In this document: positions 11,370-21,969 of the stretch, piece by piece
Position numbering within the stretch: the stretch's first letter is position 1
Layout: each line of letters opens with the position of its first letter
Origin: Pestalotiopsis fici W106-1
Lineage: Eukaryota; Ascomycota; Sordariomycetes; Amphisphaeriales; Sporocadaceae
Reading direction: 5' to 3'
Assembly (NCBI RefSeq): GCF_000516985.1
Contig: NW_006917101.1
Coordinates: 1,790,834-1,854,833, forward strand
Length of the DNA stretch: 64,000 nt
Notes under the pieces: generated by a model
Seen by the model: only the letters and a program-made list of their open reading frames with translations
Told to the model about the DNA's origin: nothing
The model's database searches: none
Translations under genes and position numbers: made by a program

Positions 11370-12041
11370 GGTCCTCGAATGGAATTAAACTGGTCGGAAC
11401 TGGTGGTGCAAGGGCTCAAGGCCAGAAAAGAGTTTTATTCGGAATTTGGGCCTCAACAATAATAGAAACTGGCCGTTCAAGTAAAGGTATGTGCTTTTTA
11501 GTCAGTAAAATCGCCGTCAAGAGTAATTGAGAATTCGAGTCAGCCTTCTTCAAATGCGTCAGCGATCACTACTTGTAGGATATCAGGAATGATTCAGATG
11601 CATTTTTCACTTGGCTTCCACGCAGATTAAATGCATCAGATATCGCAAGGGCGATATTGAAAGCATCAAATCACTCGGGCGACGACATGGACAGTGACGG
11701 AATTTCAAACCAGGAAACTGCCCGTCGGCTTTCCTTGCAGTTGTATCACATACTCGGACACGCATTAAAACCCAGCCACCTCTTACCAAAACTGTTTGAA
11801 TCATTAGAGGCGATAGCACTCTGGCACTGGACCAAAGAAAATGGTGGTCCGGCTGAACTATAAATCCCCCACATCGGAGCAGGAATCTACAACACATCAC
11901 CTCCTCAATACCTGCCACAGTCTTCACTGATTTCTGTGATGAATGTCATCTAACCAAGACGACTTCTTTAAGTTGCCCATATTCAAGACAGTCGGCCAAC
12001 ATAAACACCAGTGATTGCATCTCCCATCCGACGTCTACAAA
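11370..12041. other. Intergenic, promoter side of the secreted-protein array
   Basis: Holds the upstream region of paralogue D and of the small plus-strand frame at 12042. A plus-strand frame near 11657-11863 is open but has no recognisable features. Confidence 0.4.
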
Positions 12042-12320
12042 ATGTCCAACCACGAAGGCTCTAGCCAGAGCGATGGCTGCGACAGCCATCACGGGGACTG
12101 TACGGAAGTAGAATTTGACGGAGAGTATTTCAACAGCTCCCGGTACAGCTGGGAGCACCGAGGGGACAACATTCCGTGGTGTCCGCGCGACGTCATTGAG
12201 CATCCGGGCGGGACACCCACCACGTCCTCCAAAGGCAAGGCGGATACCGAGCACAAGAAGGATGTGGCAAAGGGAAGCAGGAGCCGACAAGGAAGGAAGG
12301 ACACGGCTTCAAAGTCATGA
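12042..12320 (+). CDS. Possible small hydrophilic protein
   Basis: Intronless ATG frame of 92 residues, rich in Ser, Asp, Glu, His, Lys and Arg, acidic at first and basic at the end (GSRSRQGRKDTASKS). It has no signal peptide, no membrane segment and no family that I recognise. The composition looks more like a small disordered protein than random sequence, but an opposite-strand frame of similar length overlaps it. Low confidence. Confidence 0.3.
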   Translation: MSNHEGSSQSDGCDSHHGDCTEVEFDGEYFNSSRYSWEHRGDNIPWCPRDVIEHPGGTPTTSSKGKADTEHKKDVAKGSRSRQGRKDTASKS

Positions 12321-14672
12321 GGGAATTGAGATGAAGTCAAGCTGAGGCACATATCTCTGAGAAGAGAGCCCTTCCGGATGTTTTTCAGTCAAGCTATTCC
12401 TGAGAGACTGATGGAATTTACACTTTACGCTTGGTAAAGTTTATTCATTGCTACTGATTGTGACATGCTAGATTGTTATTCTGTGCTGTCAGAAAGCAAT
12501 AGATCTCATACCTTTATTTCAATGAGCCCGAGTTGAGCATTGATGCCTTCAAATGAAGTCCATCATAATGGTCCCACGAATATGGCTTCTCCAGTTTTTC
12601 TCGGCTATGGTGCTGTGCGGTATGCTGGTGGCAAGGAGTCATTGAGTGCCAGCTTAATCTTACGAGTAAGAGTTCGGGCATGTCAAAGTCAACCAACACA
12701 CACCTAAATCGTTGATGAGATGGAGAGCTACATGATATTGTAATCCTTAGCGGTACAGTTCTGGTGGTGATGATTCTGTGAAAGTGCCAGGTAGAGAATG
12801 GAGCACTTATTCCGAGAACGCGTCGGCAAATGGAATCTCGTGAATCTAGTCTGTCTGGCTGATGGCGTATATGCTGTACAGCAGGCATTTAAGCATCGAC
12901 ATTGGCAAAGCATCATTCTCTAATCGGCCGCGAAAGGCAGACCGAGTCGCTTTTCGTGATCTAAATTTATTATTGACCACTTTCATGATTGAACTAAGTT
13001 GATTAAATGATACCAAGTAAAGTTTGTGAGTTGTTGGATTCTTGCTAATTTCGCAGCAATTTGGATGTATACTCTGGGCCTGTAAATTAGTGGGTATCTG
13101 CCGGTATGTATGTAGGCTACAGTGCTGCATGTCAGTAGTAACAACGCTCTCGGAATATGCAACCAGATAGTCGATGAAATAATACATTGTATTCTTGATA
13201 CATATTGACGAAGAGCGGGTCGCACATGGAAAAGCATGTATAAATGTGGCCCAATCTAGGAACGAAACGTCAGCATACGGAGACGGGCTGTCAGAGGTCG
13301 GGAGAGAGCAGCTCCTTTGCCGTGTGCCGACAAAGACGATTTGCTCCGTAGACATGAGCGCATCGATTATGTATGCCGATAGATCCGAAGATCCGTAGCG
13401 TTCATCTATACATATGATCAGAATGATGCAAGATCTGGATGCTTTAATAACAAGATGAATGACAGAACGCGTGAAACTGCTGGGTGGATTCGCGTTACGA
13501 TGTGTCTGTTCTCTAGGATCCATATTTGGCACCAGCAATTCGATTCGGGACGACCAGAGCTTAGCAAAGCCAACCCCCACTAGCCAAGGCCCGTGCACTT
13601 CAGCTCTTTAGCAGAGGTGCCCGCTGAAATTTTCTCCTTCTGCATTGATGAATTTTTAGCATTCACCCTCATCACAAACGCAAAGCGCGTGCGACAAATC
13701 CATCGAAGAATGATGGTGATGACATGGTTTGATGTCGCGTCAACGGTAAGTGATCACCTAGGCAGTGGTCAATCGTATTGTTTCCTTTCACTGGATTCTC
13801 TCTCTCCCTCTCTATGTAGAACGCAGTAACTTGACTCCGGCTACTCGTTTTCTCCCACGAGTCCTTTTCGAAGGGTCTTGGATCAGCTTCACGTCTTGTG
13901 TCGCGGTGACAAGTTGGTTCGGTGATGGCTGCTGGCGGTGCTCTTTTGCGCTGCCAGTCGAAAGGCTGCAAAAGCAAACCATTATATCTGGGCCATCATA
14001 GTCCATGCTCATAATTCTTTATTTTAACCCACATGAGCGTGGCTCCCAGCGCTCCAACATTTCAATGTTTTTTGGACGGCTTTTTCGAAGTTTTAGTAAT
14101 CATGCCCATTCCTTAGATTAGGGCCTCGCATGGATAGACCACATCTAGGTAGTCGATGCGGCTCTTTCGTCGTTCTTACTTCTATTGCCGTATTGTTGTC
14201 GTCTTACCACCATGGTGACTGTGACCGTATACCTTCAATGGACTTTTTCTTTAGCCAAGCTTGTTGCTCAGTCATCTGCAGCACCACAATCTTTCAGGCT
14301 CAAAAGCTTGTTTTGTTCTTTCTGGCCCATTCTTGATCCCGATCATGTCCGCGCAGGTCACCCGAACAGCACCACCCGCTTGCCCCCCACTTTGCTCCTC
14401 TATTCAATCGGTCCATTTGCTCCTTGGTGCCGTGCTGTTTGGGCAACGACGACGTCACACCACATGTCACAATCCAAGGTCTAGATCCCTAAACATGAAA
14501 GCTTCTGGGTGCGGATTACTAGCCAACAAACGTTGCAATTAGCTGCCAAGAACATTTTCTTTTTACTCAACACTCGTCGTATCTTAGACATAGAAATATT
14601 TATAGTTTTATTGATCAAAAGGGTATTACTCAGTTCATTCTGCGCAAAACACATACTCAACACCAAAGTTTC
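12321..14672. other. 2.3 kb intergenic region without a supported gene
   Basis: A 250-codon minus-strand frame at 12846-13598 lacks protein-like composition. The 14000-14670 part is T- and C-rich and probably carries the promoter and leader of the malic enzyme gene. No transposon or RNA gene was recognised. Confidence 0.45.
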
Positions 14673-16790
14673 ATGCATCTGATAGCTCGTCGTTTGTTCA
14701 CGCGTTCCACCCCATCATTCCTATCTTGCGCCCGATTCTACAGCTCTGCCAACATGCCTGAGCAGTCCAAGTCGAAATGGTCTCATCTTCCGCTGAGCAC
14801 CAGCGGCCCCATTGACTGCGCCGTGAGCGGAAGTGTACTTCTCAACACGCCCTACTTCAACCATGGCTCGGCACACTCTCAGCAGGAGAGGCGGGACTTC
14901 GACCTGACTGGTCTGCTCCCAGCCGGCATTCAGACGTTGGAGCAGCAGGCCAAGAGAGCATACCAACAGTACTCGTCGCGACAAGATGATTTGGCAAAGA
15001 ACACATTCTTGACTTCGTTAAAGGAGCAGAACCTTGTTTTATACTACAGAGTATGTCTTTCAATGCCCACCTGCAGAACTGGGCATGGTACTGACCTCTG
15101 CCTAGCTATTGGCGGACCACCTAGATGAAATGTTCAGCATTGTATACACGCCGACAGAAGGAGATGCTATAGAGAACTTTTCGCGGCTATTTCGAAGATC
15201 CGAGGGATGCTTCCTGAACATTAATGATCTAGACCGGGTTGAACACGATCTGTCGCAATGGGGCACCGCTGATGATATTGATTATATCGTCGTGTCAGGT
15301 AAGCTTACGCGGCGCCCGCCACTCCCGGTTGGCTATCCCCCACTAAACATTTTGCAGACGGTGAAGAGATTCTCGGGATCGGAGACCAGGGCGTCGGCGG
15401 CATCCTCATCTCGAGCGCCAAACTGACGCTCACCACACTCTGCGCCGGTATCCACCCCGACCGTGCATTGCCCGTGGTACTCGACTGTGGTACGGACAAT
15501 GAAAAGCTCCTCGATGATGACCTGTATCTGGGAATTAGGCAAAAGAGGGTTCGCGGTGAAAAGTACGACAAGTTTGTCGACAACTTTGTCAAGGCTGCCC
15601 GAAAGTTGTACCCAAAGGCGTATATCCATTTTGAGGACTTCGGTCTGGCAAACGGCAAGTCATGACATCACCAATCACTTGTACGAGTTGTGCTAACATC
15701 GGATCAGCTCGCCGCATTCTGGAAAACTACAGACCAGAGATTCCGTGCTTCAACGACGATGTCCAGGGCACTGGTTGCGTGACGCTTGCGGCCATCATGG
15801 CTGGTCTCCACGTCAGCAAGCAGAAGCTGGAGGATCTCAACATGATTGTCTTTGGAGCCGGAACCGCAGGTGTCGGCATTGCTGACCAGGTCAGGGACGC
15901 CATTGTTGCCTACAAGAACTGCAGCAAGGAGGATGCGGCCAAACATATCTGGTGAGTTTCCATTGATGATGTTCCGCTTTGATTGCCCATTGCTGACATC
16001 AAAAAATTACAGGCTGGTCGACAAGCCCGGCTTGCTAACCACGCAGACGGACAACCTCTCCCACGCGCAAAAGATCTACGCCAAGGACGACCCCGGATTC
16101 AGCGGCAAGGGCAACGACCTGCTCGAGGCCGTCAAGCACGTCAAGCCCAATGTACTCATTGGCACCTCGACCAAACCCAAGGCCTTCACCGAGGAGATTA
16201 TCAAGGAAATGGCCAAGCACACGGACCGCCCCATAATCCTGCCGCTTTCCAACCCCACGAGACTGCACGAGGCCGTGCCCGAGGATTTGCTCAAGTGGAC
16301 CGACGGCAAGGCCCTGGTCGCCACCGGCTCGCCCTTCAAACCCGTGCGCGGGCCCTGGGGCGAGGGCGGCAAGGAGATCGAGATCGAGGCCGCCGAGTGC
16401 AACAACTCGGTCGTGTTCCCCGGCATCGGCCTGGGCTCGGTGTTGTGCCGCGCCAACCGCGTCACGGACAAGATGCTCGTCGCCGCCGTCACGGGCGTCT
16501 CGGACATGAGCCCCGCGCTCGAGGATCCCAACGCGCCGCTGGTACCCGGCGTGGACAATGTTCGCGCCGTCAGCGTGCGCATCGCGCGCGAGGTCATCAA
16601 GGCTGCGGTGGACGAGGGCGTTGCTACGGAAAAGGAGATTCCGACTGACGACAAGGAATTGGATGAGTGGATCAAGGAGCAGATGTGGGATCCCGTGTAT
16701 CGGCCACTGAGGCGCATCGAGCCCAAGGGCGCGAGTCGCCAGGCCAAGGCCGAGCTAAAGGTTGTAGGTAGCTTGGGCAAGGTTGAGTAG
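14673..16790 (+). CDS. mae1: Malic enzyme, mitochondrial, NAD(P)-dependent
   Basis: Exons 14673-15050, 15106-15298, 15358-15654, 15708-15951 and 16013-16790; 629 residues. It catalyses oxidative decarboxylation of malate to pyruvate and CO2. Residues 1-26 (Arg/Ser-rich, ending RFYSSA) are a typical mitochondrial presequence. Family signatures seen: YTPTEGDAI, the ILGIGDQGVGGI block, FEDFGLANARRIL, CFNDDVQGTGCVTLAA, the Rossmann loop VFGAGTAGVGIAD, and PLSNPT. Exon 3 to 4 is a GC-AG intron (15655-15707): only the GCAAGT donor restores FGLANARRIL, and a GT donor 4 bases downstream breaks frame. A branch-site-like CTAAC precedes the acceptor. Cofactor preference (NAD or NADP) cannot be read safely from the sequence. 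No functional link to the flanking genes is apparent. Confidence 0.95.
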
Positions 16791-17109
16791 AGGGACAGGT
16801 GTTGGAAGCATATTATATTCACACGGGACTTATTATTAGTTTTAATATCTCATTGATTCGTTATCTTGTGCTGACATTAGGCTGTTGTGTATCTCTTTGT
16901 TTGTGGTTTTCTTCCCCGCTCTTCTTCCCAAGTCTCCTTTGAGACTTTCTTCCCTTCTCTCTTCTCTTTGGCTTATCGCCCATGCCTTGTGAATTTGTGA
17001 ATAAGCATCCCTTGTGAATAATCATGCCTTGTGTTGTCGCTAGAATCCTCTAAACGACGATATTGTAAGAGGAGGAGGAGGAGTCCTCCATCTCCTCCAG
17101 TGCGCTGGC
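16791..17109. other. Convergent intergenic region
   Basis: About 320 bases between the stop of malic enzyme and the stop of the minus-strand orphan. It holds a CTT-rich stretch (16900-16960), a repeated TTGTGAAT element near 16988-17020 and a GGA-repeat at 17070; presumably two 3' UTRs. Confidence 0.5.
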
Positions 17110-17919
17110 TCACTCCTCGACGCCAGAAACATCCATGCTGAGCATAGCCATCTTTGCCTCGACGCTGGTTCGTGCTTCGGCTAGGAAAAGCTCCATTTTT
17201 AGGACGTCCAACTTTTGCTCAAGGCTCTTGCGGGCGGCCTCGTCTTGGTGCAAAAGTTCATGGAGATTGGATGGGTCTTGTTCAGTCTCGTCGTCGTCGT
17301 CGTCGTTCTCGCCATCGTCGATGCAAGGTCGCACAATCTGCCTCTTGCCAAAGAACAAATTTCCATATTGTTGGAGCATGGCATCTACGGCGCGTACGAG
17401 CAGGCGTACGGTATTGCGATGACCGCGGATCTGGGCGTGATAGGGATCTTCCTCGCCGATAGTATCGAGGAAGTCATCAATCATGGGGATAAAGGTGTCA
17501 ACCATGTAGTCTTTGCGGCTACTAGTGTCGCTGAAGAGATTGATGATGTAGTCCAAGTGGTGGTTAAAGTAGACCTCATGCGACTCGTCTTGCAATTCAC
17601 ATCTCTTTGAAGCCTGGTCATACATTCTTCGGATAAGAGCTCTGTGGTCTTCTCGCAGCTCGGGGACTTTCTTGATGATGTCGATGGTCACGAAAACCTG
17701 TGTCTCAAGTCCCTGGAAGGCGTTGCGACTTTTCTGAAAGGTGTGGCGGAACATCTCGTTGGCGACCTTCGTCTTGCTGATCGTTTTGTCTGTTCTTTCC
17801 ACCATCAGAATCATGCGAGTCTGGATGTAGTTGTCCAGGTAACGTGCAAAGTTGACTGGCACTTCTGGTATGTCGTCAATGTCGAAGTTGTCGCTTCGAA
17901 CATTTCTGAGGCACGGCAT
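17110..17919 (-). CDS. Hypothetical helical protein with acidic linker and C-terminal coiled coil
   Basis: Single exon, 269 residues, ATG at 17919. I do not recognise the family. Residues 1-195 are predicted mainly helical with many charged residues (DNYIQTRMILMVERTDKT, FNHHLDYIINLF). Then comes an acidic low-complexity run (DDGENDDDDDETEQD) and a C-terminal stretch of heptad-like Leu/Met/Glu/Lys sequence (AARKSLEQKLDVLKMELFLA), likely a coiled coil. There is no signal peptide or membrane segment. It lies next to the tandem family at 18.5-23.9 kb on the same strand, but shares no visible motif with it. The clean long frame with non-random composition supports a real gene. Confidence 0.6.
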   Translation of the reverse strand: MPCLRNVRSDNFDIDDIPEVPVNFARYLDNYIQTRMILMVERTDKTISKTKVANEMFRHTFQKSRNAFQGLETQVFVTIDIIKKVPELREDHRALIRRMYDQASKRCELQDESHEVYFNHHLDYIINLFSDTSSRKDYMVDTFIPMIDDFLDTIGEEDPYHAQIRGHRNTVRLLVRAVDAMLQQYGNLFFGKRQIVRPCIDDGENDDDDDETEQDPSNLHELLHQDEAARKSLEQKLDVLKMELFLAEARTSVEAKMAMLSMDVSGVEE

Positions 17920-17981
17920 CGTCGCAGCACTCGTTGGTTAGTAGATGGTAATTGAATGTGAATGTGAAGAAGTCGTGGTGT

Positions 17982-18095
17982 GTGGAAAGTATCAAACAGT
18001 CGGCGTTTGCTACAGGTTTGATATTTATTGGGGGGAAGAAGGGAATTTGGAGTTGTGGTGTGGTGAGTGGAAAGTATCAAATAGTCGGCGCTTGC
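17982..18095. repeat. Tandem duplication in a promoter
   Basis: A 29-base element is present at 17982-18010 and 18067-18095 with two or three mismatches (core GGAAAGTATCAAA, then AGTCGGCG). Similar A/G-rich sequence follows both copies, giving a period of about 84 bases. Both copies are 60-180 bases upstream of the minus-strand start at 17919, so they may be duplicated regulatory sequence. Confidence 0.7.
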
Positions 18096-18533
18096 AATCC
18101 ATTGGTGTTTAATGGAAAGAAGAAATTTTCTTGAGCACTGCGCAAGGAATGAACGTGAATCGAGTTGGGCGGTGGTTTTCTCGTTTTATTGTTCTTTCCT
18201 TGCAGCCGTGGTGTGTCTGGGAGGTTTATGACAATAACGATTGGCTACTACTAGGTAGCTCGGAATGAATGATTTCAATTGGTTCCCTGTTAACATCTAT
18301 CTTGATTATTCCACATTCATAGCTTGGGATTGGTCTGAAAGTGACATTGTTTGTTGGACATCAGTATGTCTTGTACAAGTTAGTGTTTGCAAAAGTTCAG
18401 CGGCGAATCTTGACAATGTAGATACTCACAGTTGTGTGCATTGTTCATGGTTCGATACAGGACACTCCCAATTCTGTCGTTCAGCATCTGTTGCGAATGT
18501 TTTCTCCTACTCTATAACCACAATCTCCCGCGC

Positions 18534-18893
18534 TCATTCTTCGTCGACCAGATACATCCACGCCCACACGCGCTTAGCAATATCAAGAGGGGCAGTGATC
18601 CCGATCCTGAATTCCGTTGCGTCCTCAAAAGTACCAAGCATGTCAATCTGCCTCTCGAGTTCGTTTCCACTTAATACAGGCAGGAGAAGATTGGTTTTGT
18701 ATATGCAGGAGCGTCGATTATGTGTGATGCTGATATTGATGGTCGTGACGCCATCTAATTGAGCAACCAGGTGGCAAGCCCCCTCATAAGTCTCTGTAGT
18801 GACTTCAAAGCCGACCACGGGCATATGAAAAGGATCTACGCAACAAGGAGCCCGATTTGGAACGACCATGGGGATCTTGTTGTGGCGCTGCAT
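18534..18893 (-). CDS. Tandem small-domain family, member 1
   Basis: 119 residues from the ATG at 18893. It belongs to the six-copy minus-strand array by order, size and pattern: a first strand (VVGFEVTTETYEGA), a helix (CHLVAQLDG), a strand (TINISITHN), a second helix (LERQIDMLGTF), a strand (EFRIGITAP) and a closing helix with a Trp pair (DIAKRVWAW). It is the most diverged and shortest intact member, lacking the basic N-terminus and long charged tail of members 2 and 5. Function unknown; see findings for the fold hypothesis. Confidence 0.55.
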   Translation of the reverse strand: MQRHNKIPMVVPNRAPCCVDPFHMPVVGFEVTTETYEGACHLVAQLDGVTTINISITHNRRSCIYKTNLLLPVLSGNELERQIDMLGTFEDATEFRIGITAPLDIAKRVWAWMYLVDEE

Positions 18894-19192
18894 GATGAAA
18901 TTCTGCAATGTGAAAATGTTTATAGTCAGAATCGATCGGGTATAGTATAGCAATCACAATGATTTGAATACAGAGAGGAGATTAGCGGAATAGAAGAATT
19001 TTTCTTGTAAAAGATCATTGAAAAGAAGAATGAAAGGCAGAAGCCGGCGGACATTGTTCAGAGACGGCAATTTCGTTCATCAGTGTTGATCAGTCGCAGT
19101 AGGCGCGGAATGCAAATCAACATTGCATCACTGCACTTGAGGATAGTAGGGGAGGTGCTCTGTTGGAAATGATACACGGTATTACTCCTTGA

Positions 19193-19426
19193 TCAGAAGG
19201 GGCTACCTAGTGTCAAGTATGTATTTCCCCAATTCCGTCTCTTTTCTGGTTCTCTGGTTCCTTCCTGTTCTCTAGAGATTCTGTACCGTAGCTCAAGATC
19301 ACTGAAAAGGGCCACAGCCTTTGCGAAAACCTGCACTGTTGTACCTGGGTTAGATTTGAAGGCATCTAGATCCATGGAATAAGGCCGCTTACATTTGTCT
19401 CGATTTTCGTGATGAGATGATTGCAA
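19193..19426 (-). pseudogene. Possible relic of the tandem family between members 1 and 2
   Basis: This short minus-strand frame includes NPGTTVQVFAKAVALFSD, resembling the helix-1 block of member 3 (NPDACAAVVRAFAGAESF). No ATG-headed gene or second half of the domain follows. The surrounding 19190-19460 also resembles 22240-22415, downstream of member 5. I read it as debris of an old duplication; the similarity is weak. Confidence 0.3.
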
Positions 19427-19489
19427 TGCTTATAGCCCCTAGGCGTTAATGCCGTTCTCCACAATCATTCTTCTTGTAGGCTGTCTCTG

Positions 19490-20095
19490 TCAGATCCCGC
19501 GGCCAGATCGACGCTTCTTCTGCTTCTTTGTGTGGCTTCTCGTGCGTGGTCGATGTCGCGGTTCAGGTGTTGGAGTGCCTTGTTGCAAGTATTGCTCGTC
19601 TCTGAAGGAACGTTGGTTGTAAAGGAGACGACGAACTTTGACGGGATTGTTGTTCTCAATCTCCACGTCCACAGGATTAATAGCAATCCAGCCTTTGCGG
19701 ATGACTTTGCCACTTCCGGAGATGGTCAAGCGATAGGAATCTCCATGCTTGAATTGGTTCAAAATACAAAGCATACGGGCGGCAGACAGTGCAGTAAAAT
19801 TGAGAGACTCGCCAGTAAGCCAGGACTTCGAGTCAATGATGAACTTCTCTGCGCGGGAAAAAGCGTCAATGACGGCTATGCAGGCATGAACATCACGTGT
19901 AGTAACAGTGGTCTCTACATCGCCAACGAAGTCGTCGGCCCAAAGTTCAACTTTCCCAAAGTACTTTCGCGCGGTTTCCAGTAATGCAGGGGCTTCTGCG
20001 TGCTTGGGGCGAATTGGGTTGAATATGTTGGGCGTGCCGTATCGCGAAGGTGAACGTAGTTGGGAACGGAGTGATGATCTTCGCTTGCGGGGCAT
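19490..20095 (-). CDS. Tandem small-domain family, member 2, with basic tail
   Basis: 201 residues from MPRKRR (ATG at 20095). Residues 1-20 are basic. The conserved domain covers about 55-140: DDFVGDVETTVTT, helix VHACIAVIDAFSRAEKF, then a linker, helix LSAARMLCILNQF, strand YRLTISGSG and KVIRKGWIAI. The tail (170-201) is Arg/Lys-rich (RHRPRTRSHTKKQKKRR), a probable nuclear signal or nucleic-acid contact. His70 sits at the start of helix 1, where HPr carrier proteins have their phospho-histidine, but the other members lack it and the following Arg-Pro is absent. Best-preserved copy for defining the domain. Function unknown. Confidence 0.65.
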   Translation of the reverse strand: MPRKRRSSLRSQLRSPSRYGTPNIFNPIRPKHAEAPALLETARKYFGKVELWADDFVGDVETTVTTRDVHACIAVIDAFSRAEKFIIDSKSWLTGESLNFTALSAARMLCILNQFKHGDSYRLTISGSGKVIRKGWIAINPVDVEIENNNPVKVRRLLYNQRSFRDEQYLQQGTPTPEPRHRPRTRSHTKKQKKRRSGRGI

Positions 20096-20339
20096 CTTCA
20101 AACTGTCAACTGGAAGATGTGAGAAGTGATGTCTGTTAGATTGGATGAATGGCAACAAACAGAATAATTAGTAGCTCGTGGGGAAAATTGTTGGTTGCAC
20201 AGATCAAAAAGTACTGAGGTCCATAGTCTTTGGAGAACACACAAGGGAAGGAGGGGCAGGAAGGGCTGGTTCTCTCTTATATCAACGTTTTACAATGCTC
20301 AGCGAACATCTGTCAGTGACTGCATCTGAAGTCCCATCC

Positions 20340-20450
20340 TCTCTCTCTTTTCTGGATCTATCTTCAAGTCTCAAAAGTGGCCTAGAATTGCCTATTGCAT
20401 CTAGAGGCTTCTTGTATCCGTTCTCCCCAACCATTCCCCTTGAATATTCC
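20340..20450. repeat. Duplicated 3' flank, copy 1
   Basis: About 85 bases here match 21260-21350 at roughly 80 percent by eye, including shared TTCAAGTCTCAAAA and TTCTTGTATCC blocks. On the minus strand both translate to a KKP-to-LRLE(D/N)R-like peptide, recalling the tail of member 5 (VKREDRPGI). Probably a remnant of a C-terminal coding tail or 3' UTR copied with the gene. Confidence 0.6.
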
Positions 20451-20585
20451 CTGTTGTAGAGTCTCATCTCTGGCTTAGCAATCGCTTTTGGAATGCTGAC
20501 CATCTCGTTAATGTCTGGTATCGTAGCTTGAGTCGGGGTGGTTGGTTCGGGAAGTCGGCCTTGATTCGCTTGCTGTTTGTCAGGC

Positions 20586-20937
20586 TCAAGACTCTGAGGT
20601 GTCACTGTCCTCTCCACCAGTGTCCTCAGACTCCTCCTTCTTTGTAGTGAGCTTGATCATATCCCAGCCCTTGGAAACGACATCGTGACTGCCGGAAGTG
20701 GTCAATGATGCTGAGCATGCGATCAGAATATCTTGCTTGAACATTGAGGCTATCAACTATTCCAAGACCTTCGAAAACATTCGAATAGATCGAGAAACTC
20801 TCGGCGCCAGCAAAGGCACGAACGACAGCGGCACAAGCATCGGGATTGGTTGTGATAATGGTTGTCTCTGCAGTTCCCACGAAGTCGTCAACCGACAGGC
20901 CGTCATCATCGGAGTGCTTTCGCTTAGTGCCCGGCAT
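20586..20937 (-). pseudogene. Tandem small-domain family, member 3, frameshifted
   Basis: The frame starts at 20937 (MPGTKRKHSDDDG) and follows the family well through DDFVGTAETTIITT, helix ACAAVVRAFAGAESF and RMLSIIDHF, then leaves it and stops at 20626 after 103 residues. One base over, the minus strand continues as SGSHDVVSKGW, which aligns with SGSGKVIRKGW of member 2, then an acidic tail to a stop at 20586. Relative to member 2, roughly a dozen codons (the strand before SGS) are missing at the junction and the phase is lost. A deletion is the simplest explanation; a truncated product could still be made. Confidence 0.6.
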
Positions 20938-21259
20938 TGTAGAGTTTTGTATGGGTTGATAACGGTGAGTCGAGTGAGTGTTGAGAAATGGTGTTGATCA
21001 AAGTTGGTGGGAAGAGAGTGATGTACTTTGATGCTGGCAGTCTGAAGGGGAAGCCGAAGACGAGTCACTCGTGGCGTTGAAGGCAAAAGTAACAAGCAGA
21101 ATTGCTTGGGCGTAGGAATATCTTGAGGCAGAAGTCAAAGATAATCGGCTTAGATTGATGATCTGGGTAAGAAGGCAAGAGCAGCTGCGGATTTTCTTTT
21201 TTCAATATGGTGAGATTTCACAATGATCAACGACTAAGAAAGAATCAATGCGTCTGCTA

Positions 21260-21375
21260 GCCCTCTCTATTCTCCAGGCCTATTTTCAAGTCTCAAAACT
21301 GGCCCGGGAATTGGCTGCTGCATATCGAGGTTTCTTGTATCCCTTCTTACTAACAATTTCTTCATCACTGCTTGA
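21260..21375. repeat. Duplicated 3' flank, copy 2
   Basis: Partner of 20340-20450, same orientation, lying downstream of member 4 as the other lies downstream of member 3. It shows that the duplicated unit included sequence past the present stop codons. Confidence 0.6.
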
Positions 21376-21444
21376 ACCCTCTTGTGTATTGGTGTTGTCT
21401 ACAGCCTTGTTTTCACCATCTCCTCCACAGGCGCCATCATGAAC

Positions 21445-21969
21445 CTAGGCTCTGTTGTTCTTTGTGTTCTCGCCTTGTCCAAAGGCAGGGATTGAGTATA
21501 GGTCGGGACTCTCGAACCCGCCGTCGTCTGCTTTAACCCTCGTTTCATCGGATATGGAGAGAATGTCATTGCCCATGACTTCGTTCGAGCCGTCCAGAGT
21601 CTCGCTGCCATGTGCCTCATTCGAGCCGCCTTGAGTCTTGCCTAGAAGTCTCTCGACGTTGTCCTGATCGGAACACCCGAGGAAATTCCAACCCCTTCTC
21701 ATTCTGTTATCCCTGCCAATGATATTCAATTCGAATTTGGCTGCGTGAGGGCAGCTGCCGACCATCCGAAGAGTGTCGAAGGGTGAAGTCAGACGAATGT
21801 GTATAGACTGTTTACCATCATGCCTGCCGTCCCGATCGAAGACATAGACTTGGACGTCAAAGATGTCGGCATCGGAAAAGGCGCGCATAGCGTCTGCGCA
21901 AGTTTGGCCATCTTCTAGGTTCATGGTCACTTTCACCTGGCCTGGCCTTTGCGTCAGGGTGGGCAGCAT
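21445..21969 (-). CDS. Tandem small-domain family, member 4
   Basis: 174 residues, ATG at 21969. The domain covers about residues 10-105: QVKVTMNLEDGQ, helix TCADAMRAFSDADIF, strand VQVYVFDRDGR, IHIRLTSPFDTLRMV, strand FELNIIGRDN and RMRRGWNFLG. The tail is Gly/Ser/Asn/Glu-rich with an imperfect internal repeat (two GSNE blocks) and looks disordered. It lacks the basic MPGxKRK start of members 3 and 5. Function unknown. Confidence 0.6.
   Translation of the reverse strand: MLPTLTQRPGQVKVTMNLEDGQTCADAMRAFSDADIFDVQVYVFDRDGRHDGKQSIHIRLTSPFDTLRMVGSCPHAAKFELNIIGRDNRMRRGWNFLGCSDQDNVERLLGKTQGGSNEAHGSETLDGSNEVMGNDILSISDETRVKADDGGFESPDLYSIPAFGQGENTKNNRA

Noticed and set aside
12846..13598. 250-codon minus-strand frame
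   Set aside because: No motif, uneven composition with clusters of rare residues, and no splice-site support. It looks like a chance frame.
16076..16822. 248-codon antisense frame opposite malic enzyme exon 5
   Set aside because: Shadow of a GC-rich coding exon with clear malic enzyme homology on the plus strand.
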